From Diatrype stigma (Eukaryota; Ascomycota; Sordariomycetes; Xylariales; Diatrypaceae), in NCBI GenBank assembly GCA_022225965.2, contig JAKJXP020000006.1, positions 186,001-250,000 of the forward strand: a DNA stretch of 64,000 nucleotides, written 5' to 3'. The notes under the pieces were generated by a model. It was not told the DNA's origin. It ran no database searches and saw only the letters and a program-made list of their open reading frames with translations. Made by a program: the position numbers and the translations under genes. This document shows, one piece after another, positions 57,733-64,000 of the stretch (the first letter of the stretch is position 1; every line of letters begins with the position of its first letter).

Positions 57733-58227
57733 CTTTCGGGATATTTATTCAACATGGCGGGGCTCGGGTTAGGATCTCTGCGAGTGTGATGGTATTTACC
57801 AAGCGCCACCAGAACCCATCACGGCGACTCGTTTATTGGGTTTCAAAGTTACTACTCTTCGAGTATTTCCAAGTCATCGAGATACTATCGAAAGATGGGG
57901 ATATCTCGGAGAATAACTAAGTGCTGCTTTCTCAAGCATCTCGACTCGGACATAGGAGAAAATCCTGGAGGGCACCTGTGCGTTACAACTATGAGTTCAA
58001 TCTGAATCCATAGATCAGATAGACAATGCAGACCTCCCCCTCATCACAAAATGACTTTTGATCACCTGGACGAAGTTGTTGAATTGATGGGAAGTGTAAC
58101 AGTAGCAAACGGTTCCTTCACCCCTTTCTATGCAGGAAACCTGTGATTGTGACTAGGTACCTACAGGTATGAAACTCCTGGTTAACTAAGGGCTCCATAG
58201 GGCTTAACCGTCACCACTTTCTATACA

Positions 58228-58285
58228 TACCTAGGTATATAGGTGGTAGGTACCTACATACCTAGTACCTACCTACCTACCCACT
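58228..58285. repeat. Cluster of CCTA/TAGG units with palindrome
   Basis: ATACCTAGGTAT is a perfect palindrome. It is followed by GGTAGGTACCTAC and a run of CTAC units. It has the same unit as the palindromes near 11 and 24 kb. Confidence 0.7.
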
Positions 58286-58970
58286 CCGCGCTAAATGCCC
58301 CTCCAAACGCTCCTGCACTAATGTACAGCTCAATGCAGACTTTCATCGTTGTCTGCAATGAGGTCGAGTAGAATCAACCGACTGGTCAGCATACTGATTC
58401 ATTCCGGTAGTATACTACATGAAGGACTAGGATAGGCGACCTGAGAATTAGCGGCGCGAATTGAGTTCAACCGAATATCTGTGTGTTTTCAGCCCACTAC
58501 GCTACGGATTAAGGTTAATGTCAAGTTCCTGGATGTGACGTCACCCAGCAGTTGAACCCTCCCCTCTACCCGATATAGGTAACTAAGTCCCTAGATACAT
58601 ACCTACTATATATGTAGGTTACTCACCTTTGTAAGGTATAGTGTTATATAATACTTCGTCCGAACCTTCTTAGGTCACTATAGTCACGGCGTCGTATCGT
58701 CTAATATCAGAAGGCCATTGGTTGGGCAATACTATGTTTTATCGTTTCTATGTATAATAAGTGTCTATATCGGTGTCTAGAAGCTCATAAATATGTCATT
58801 GGTGTGACGTAGCACATGACCGAGACAGCTCAGGACTCGGTGGTATGAGTAGGTATACTGCTTACTCACTACTATAGGGGTGTCATTTTTGGCATATTTA
58901 TACAGCATATTGTCAGCCACACCCATAAAGTAACATCCATCTAGAACATATTATAAGACAGCTGCACATC

Positions 58971-59013
58971 TGCACGCCTGCACGCCTGCACGCCTGCACG
59001 CCTGCACGCCTGC
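58971..59013. repeat. Five tandem copies of TGCACGCC
   Basis: The 8-bp unit TGCACGCC is repeated five times without error, plus a partial sixth. It is intergenic and GC-rich against an AT-rich background. Confidence 0.9.
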
Positions 59014-60193
59014 TTACATTACATAGGATCGCATCACCCTCATCCTCATCCATCAACATGTCATATATATGATATATCCAAATGAGGTACCCGACTGTCC
59101 AAATGGGGACTTGTGAAACAATCCCACAGGATCGACGTGGGTTGCGCCACTTTTGTCATCTTGTAACACCCAATCGCGAATGCGCCTAGTCCTGTCGCAT
59201 TGGAGGAAATGTGTTCTTCCCCATCAAGGACTTTCACTTTCATCACGACGGGACAAGCAGAGAGCAGCGGCGGCGGCAGGTAGCGGGGCGGGCCCTTCTC
59301 TCCCACGCATCCATCCAGTCTCCCTTGAGTCCCTGGCAGCCAACCTCCCACCAGCCAACCAGCCAAGCTGCCAACCCCTTGGCTGCCAACTGAGGGGAGA
59401 GGGGCGCTCATACTAACGACGTAGTAGTGGATCCCTCTGCTGCTCTGCACGTCTAACTAGTACAGAACGAGGGCACTCTACAGTGTATTATTGTACACTA
59501 CTGGAATCTCCCGACGTGGCAGCGTGGCAAGCCCTTACCCCCTTGCTATGCTCTTCCCGCACTATGCCATCTTGGGGTCGATGTGGCTTGACTTCATGCC
59601 CTACCTGGTCTGCTGGTGTATGTAGTTAAGTACTCCGTACTTCGTACTGCTGCTTCTTCCAGTCACTGAAGCGTCGCGTCACCGTCATCATTTCCACCCG
59701 CACCTGCACCTGCACCTGCAGAAAATAGATGGATCCCTGAGTGAGCGAGAGAGCGAGCCAGAGGCCCAAAGTGCAGGAAAGGGAAAGGCGCTGCTTGTGG
59801 TTTCGCTTCAGATCTTCCCTCGTTCCTGAACCTTTGCTTCGAGCAATAAGACGCTCTCATTCTTCGCATCCTTTCGACTTCTTGAATTTTTATTTTGGCC
59901 GATCCTCCCACTTTCGCATTTCTCTAACTACTTATCTAAGATCTTACTTTCATATCGTTCTGATTAGTCTATCGCCCATTCGGCTTAATCATCATTACCC
60001 ACAAACAGTCCCAGTCAGTGTCTCGAGGTAGCCATTGTTTTGTTCGTTTGCGTAGCTCTACCACCTCTACCGATTCCAGAGACAGCAACATTTTTTCTTG
60101 CGCAACATTAGACATAGCTCGAACCCATGCAGAACCAGTTATAGTCCCGTCACCAGCCTTCCTCGGGCCTTGAGCCTGTGAATATAATCCAAG

Positions 60194-63100
60194 ATGTTCG
60201 GAGGCGCAAAGAGGCGTGGGCAACCCAATCCGGTATGTTGTTACTGATAGCAGTGGTGGTGCTGTTGGTAGTAGTAGTGCGGTGGTGGTGGTGGTGGTGA
60301 TGAAGAAGACCATGGTCAGCATCATCATCGTCATCATCATTCCCATTGGTACCAACTCTATCATCATATACTACATTCCTGCTGGTCCCCATTACATGCC
60401 CAGTTCTGCCATTCCCTGATGGCCGGTCGTATTTCACCTGTTTCCTAAAGCGAGTGATCCATCTCTTTGTTTTCACTGTGTTGCTAGTTTGTACTAGCGC
60501 GCAGTGTCTTTTGACTTCAACCTCGCATCTCTTATGCATTACAGTTTGCGCCAGCTCGGGATACTCAGCCTTAGCTCTTCTCAAGAGGGACGCAGTTGTC
60601 ATGGTGCTATTTGCTCGTACATTCGCATGTCACTACCCTATCGTGTATCCAATATCTACTTCTACGTCTTCCGCATCCTAATTTGCTTCAATACAAGCAT
60701 GATAAACGCTGACATCTGCTACTCACTCGTAGCCCTCAACCTCAGCAACCGTAAATCCCAGCGCTGCGACAGCTGCTGCGTCCGCCTTCATGTCTGCCTC
60801 CAAACAGAATCCAAACAAGTCACTCTCGTCTGCCGCTGCTGCCGCCGCACTCCGTGCGCGTCCACAAACCCCTACAAATGTCGCCGAATTACAGACAAAG
60901 CGAACCCTACGTCGGAGTGCCTCTATCTCTTCGTCAGGTAGCGCTCCGGCTGGTCCGGGCGGGATCACTCGACGAACCTCTCAGCTTGAGAGGCGAGCAA
61001 GTAATGGTAGCATGACGGAGCGCACCTTTCGAACCCCTTCACCGCATCGAAGCGCCCCCGCTCAGCATGCACGAGACGAACCACCTGTGCCTCGGATTCC
61101 GGAACCCCACAAGAAGTCGGCGAGTTCAGGCGCGGTTGCTGTAGGAATGCAGACGTTCCGGACAGCATCTCAGAGGAAAGGTTCCGATCTTCCGTCCTGG
61201 TACACGCAACCTCACGGCGATACATCGAATGTGCGCACGTCTGATGCACTTTTCACAAAATCGAGGACGCCGAAGATTGAAACCAAGAACTCGATGCCAC
61301 CAAGATCAGACAGCAGATCCTCATCGAGAAACTACTCGTATCCAAGCACTTTCCGTCCTCAGTCGCCTCCAGCATCTCCTTCCTCGACCCATGTTCAACC
61401 AGCGAGCAATCCACTTGTCAAAACACCCGCCTCTCCCCCCAGATCAAGTAAGGCTTCGATCGCGTCTTCTACCGGTGGACGCTCCGCTGAGGCACAGATG
61501 GTATACGACCCGAACTCTCGGAGAATGGTACCGGTACCCGTGGAAGAAATAGAATATCAAATCCGCGACGCCGCAGAGAAACAGCCCAAAAAGAAGAGCA
61601 CTGGGGTACAGAGGTCGGGAAGCCATTTAGCAAAAGGGACAGTCGCGAGAGCTAGGGGAACTTTCATTGAGGACCGCGGAAAAGAGCGTAATGATGCAGG
61701 CGCAAACGAGCGTACGGTTGGAGCGGCGCCTATCAAGGAGCAACGGCGTAGCGCACCCGAGCCCCTAACTAACGATATCGAGCGACGTGAGAGGCTTTCT
61801 GAGAATCGGGACGCGACTCGGTCACTAGAACCAGAGTTGTCAAGGTTGAAAAGCCCGCCACCTCAGCCTCAGCCCAAGTATTCACCTCCCGAGCGTACGG
61901 GAAGTCCTCAACCTGACAGGTCAACAGACGAGTTATATGTTGAACCGGAAGAGTCTGAAGATGAAGAGGTCGCACCAGCTAGAACGGCACTGTCTGAAAA
62001 GGTACTGAGCGCACTCGACTCAGTACCAACGCGGCAAAAAGTCTTCGAGCAGCCCCGAACTTTTCCCACTATTCCCACACCGATTCCAGAAGAGGGCGAC
62101 TCGCTGCCAGAACGGCAACCTCGGGACACCCACATTGCAGAAGCTGAACAAGCGAAACCGGACTCGAGGAGAGAAAGTGCAGTGTTTGAGAACAAGCCTG
62201 TTCTTGCTACTTCGAAGGCCGGTAGTAACATGAGCAGATCTAACTCCAACAGCCCCGTTCGGCAGGCTCGTTTCGCAAACAGTCCTCCAGCGAGTCTAGC
62301 AGTACGACATAACCCCCTACCAAGATCCGCGTCCCCTATAAAGCCGGCTCTCAAGCACACGGGTTCTACGAGGGAAGTGTCCCCATCTGATGCCAGCTCC
62401 GATGTTGCCACAAACCGCGATGCCTCTCCTAACGTGCGCGGGGAGGCACCCGTTCAACGTAAGAAGTCGGTCCGCGTTAGTTTCGATGACCAAAACACCA
62501 AGGTAGTGGGTGAGTCAGCCCAGAGTGAGGACGTCGAATCGCCGACTGAAGAGAGCCCGCAACCTGCCAAACGACCATGGTATAGCAATATTGGTAGAAG
62601 CAAGAGGAGAGAAATCACACTGGAAGATGACGAGGTCATGAAGCCTCGACCTGCATTACCGAGCTTTGGCAGTGTCAGGGAGAAGAAAACGCCGCGGCAA
62701 CCCGAGGAGGAGCGACCGCTTGTGCGGCCTTATGAGCCAGCCAAAACCCCCTCAGTACCTTCATCTCCCGCGATACAACCAAGTATCTCGAGTCTGTCGG
62801 TCGATATCAACGAATCTCAAAGTCTATCCCTTGGTCAGTCGAGCGACCAAGCAATAGGCACAGTCCTTAGTCAAGACCAAGCTTCCCGCAACCCAGCGAA
62901 TATATCACGGTTTAGAGAGCCGTTGCCACCAGTTGTGACTTCCGCCGAGGGTCTCGAGTATACATCAGACACCTCTCTAGATACGGATCAAGATAACCCA
63001 GACGACAGCGTGATTGGAAGCGATACCGAGGCCAACCCGAGCACACGCTCAATACAAGACACGCAGCTAGAGGCTCGCGGGAACTCACAAAACGGGAAAG

Positions 63101-64000
63101 CAAGTGTGGAAGATAAGGTTCTGGTCAATCCAGAGGAAGCGACAGAAGCCCCTCCGCTTACAAGTGAAATTCCCGAGATCTCTATCATCCAACCAAGTCC
63201 AATGGCTTCCCAGGGATTTTCCCAAGCCACCGGTAAGGTGGAATCAGGTAGGGGCCAGTATTTCGATGTGCCTGGTGGCTTCCCCATTGACACCGAGTCA
63301 GAGGGTAGTCATCCAGCCAAAAGGACCGTGGAAACCAAAACCGAGGGCCCGTCTCAATCTACCGGCACTATCTTCGAACCAACAGCAGAAATCCAACCTT
63401 CCCAAACAGAGTCACTGCCTCAAACTACTCTTCTTACAGCACCCCAACCGCCTGTGGATGCAGAGTCTGAGGAGTCCGACAGGAGTAGTATATACAGCGA
63501 TGCTTACGAGGATCTCTCCGATATAGAAGAACCGGGCTTCCAGTCGCTAGACGCCGTGGTTGATACCCCTGTCACGAATGCCACGACCAAACTTGGCGAT
63601 AGGCCTACTACGGTTCAAGGAACAGAAGCTGGCGTGGATGATGTACCTGCAACTACAAGACCAGTCACCGCAGGGTCTTCTCAACCTCCCCCAGGTGTAG
63701 ATGACTGGGAGCAGGCGAAACATTTTTGGCGCAGCTTGACAACAGAAAAGAGACAACAGCTCGAACGCGAAGCATCGGAAGATGCAGGCGCCGACGGCGA
63801 TCGAGAAGAAGTTGCACTACCTATCCGGAGAAACAGTAGCAGGAAGAAGTTGGCTGGACCAAAACAACCAGAAGCCGTTTCTAAGCCTCAGGCCGTGGCC
63901 GTTGCTAAACCGAAACAGAAACCAGCTAAGCAGGCCGATGCAGACAGAACTTATATGATTCAGCCTGGCTCGAAACCTAACCATGCATCTGCCAATTCAA
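60194..64000 (+). CDS. Large conserved Ser/Pro-rich fungal protein, 3' end beyond window
   Basis: I do not know a function; I recall similar sequences only as hypothetical proteins of filamentous ascomycetes. Exon 1 (60194-60232) encodes MFGGAKRRGQPNP. A 500-nt intron (GTATGT donor, CGTAG acceptor) follows. Exon 2 starts at 60733 and stays open to the window end, over 1,080 codons without a stop. The protein is largely disordered, with islands of apparently conserved sequence: MVYDPNSRRMVPVPVEEIEY (about residue 270), KKSTGVQRSGSHLAKGT, RKKSVRVSFDDQNTKVVGES (about 590), SSIYSDAYEDLSDIEEPGFQ (about 930) and DWEQAKHFWRSLTTEKRQQL (about 1000). Many Ser-Pro, Thr-Pro and Arg-x-x-Ser sites suggest heavy phosphorylation. 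A cortical or cytoskeletal role would be speculation. The intron holds GTG/GTA microsatellites. The model rests on the join and the open frame. Confidence 0.75.
60233..60732 (+). other. Long first intron of the last gene, with GTG/GTA microsatellite
   Basis: The 500-nt intron is by far the longest in this window. It contains runs of GTG, GTA and ATC triplets (60250-60345), which create meaningless frames of 60-150 codons on both strands. The donor GTATGT and acceptor CGTAG keep phase 0. Confidence 0.6.

Larger units (their letters stand above)
57733..60193. other. Intergenic with CCTA/TAGG palindromes and an 8-bp tandem repeat
   Basis: This is the 3' flank of the 561-aa gene and the promoter and leader of the last gene. 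CCTA/TAGG units cluster at 58225-58285. The 8-bp tandem repeat is listed separately. Minus-strand and plus-strand frames between 59.0 and 60.0 kb lack domains. The last 300 bp are pyrimidine-rich, like a fungal leader. Confidence 0.5.

Noticed and set aside
58971..59013. Short tandem repeats considered as a CRISPR-like array
   Set aside because: The units are directly contiguous with no spacers and the genome is fungal; they are microsatellites or minisatellites.
59061..59450. Minus-strand 129-codon frame
   Set aside because: Gly/Trp/Leu-rich translation of a CAGCCAAC-type repetitive segment; no homology or splice support.

Overview
The window is nuclear DNA of a filamentous ascomycete (Pezizomycotina, probably Sordariomycetes). 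Genes are split by short introns (48-230 nt, one of 500 nt) with GTRNGT donors and YAG acceptors. Protein families typical of these fungi are present: Yae1, the DASH subunit Hsk3, a Cti6-type PHD protein, a Pma-type proton ATPase and a Myrothecium-type bilirubin oxidase. Gene-dense stretches alternate with long intergenic DNA rich in microsatellites (CATA, CCTA/TAGG).

Layout. 1-2.4 kb: nothing firm. 2.4-3.0 kb (-): a three-exon HSK3 gene whose exons are all tiny. 5.1-7.5 kb (-): a ketopantoate-reductase-like protein with a very long proline/glycine-rich tail. 7.5-17 kb: a gene desert of about 9.5 kb. 17.0-26.5 kb: an accessory-looking stretch with a DJ-1/PfpI protein (-), a 503-residue secreted protein of unknown function (+), a possible 59-residue secreted peptide (-), a dead short-chain dehydrogenase (-), an intron-containing tRNA-Arg(CCG) (-) and a secreted amidase (+). 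27.0-29.4 kb (+): the housekeeping pair Yae1 and a two-RRM protein. 30-32.1 kb (-): a five-exon secreted protein with a threonine-rich linker. 35.1-37.1 kb (+): a bilirubin oxidase/laccase-like multicopper oxidase, convergent with a seven-exon P-type H+-ATPase at 37.8-41.5 kb (-). 43.2-44.9 kb (-): a bZIP-like/fungal transcription-factor hybrid. 48.0-49.3 kb (+): the mitochondrial GTPase Mtg1. 50.2-52.4 kb (-): a Cti6-like PHD protein. 55.8-57.7 kb (+): a conserved fungal protein without known function. 60.2 kb to the window end (+): a very long Ser/Pro-rich protein that runs off the edge.

How the genes relate. There is no operon-like or clear biosynthetic cluster. The housekeeping genes (Hsk3, Yae1, Mtg1, Cti6, RRM) act in unrelated core processes: kinetochore, Fe-S maturation, mitoribosome assembly, chromatin and RNA. 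The secreted proteins (503-aa protein, amidase, 522-aa protein, multicopper oxidase, perhaps the small peptide) are the accessory, environment-facing component. The strongest leads for something undescribed are the secreted protein with an Ala/Gly hydrophobic core and the possible tri-sequon secreted peptide beside it. All gene models were spliced by eye from the sequence; none has been checked against transcripts or databases.
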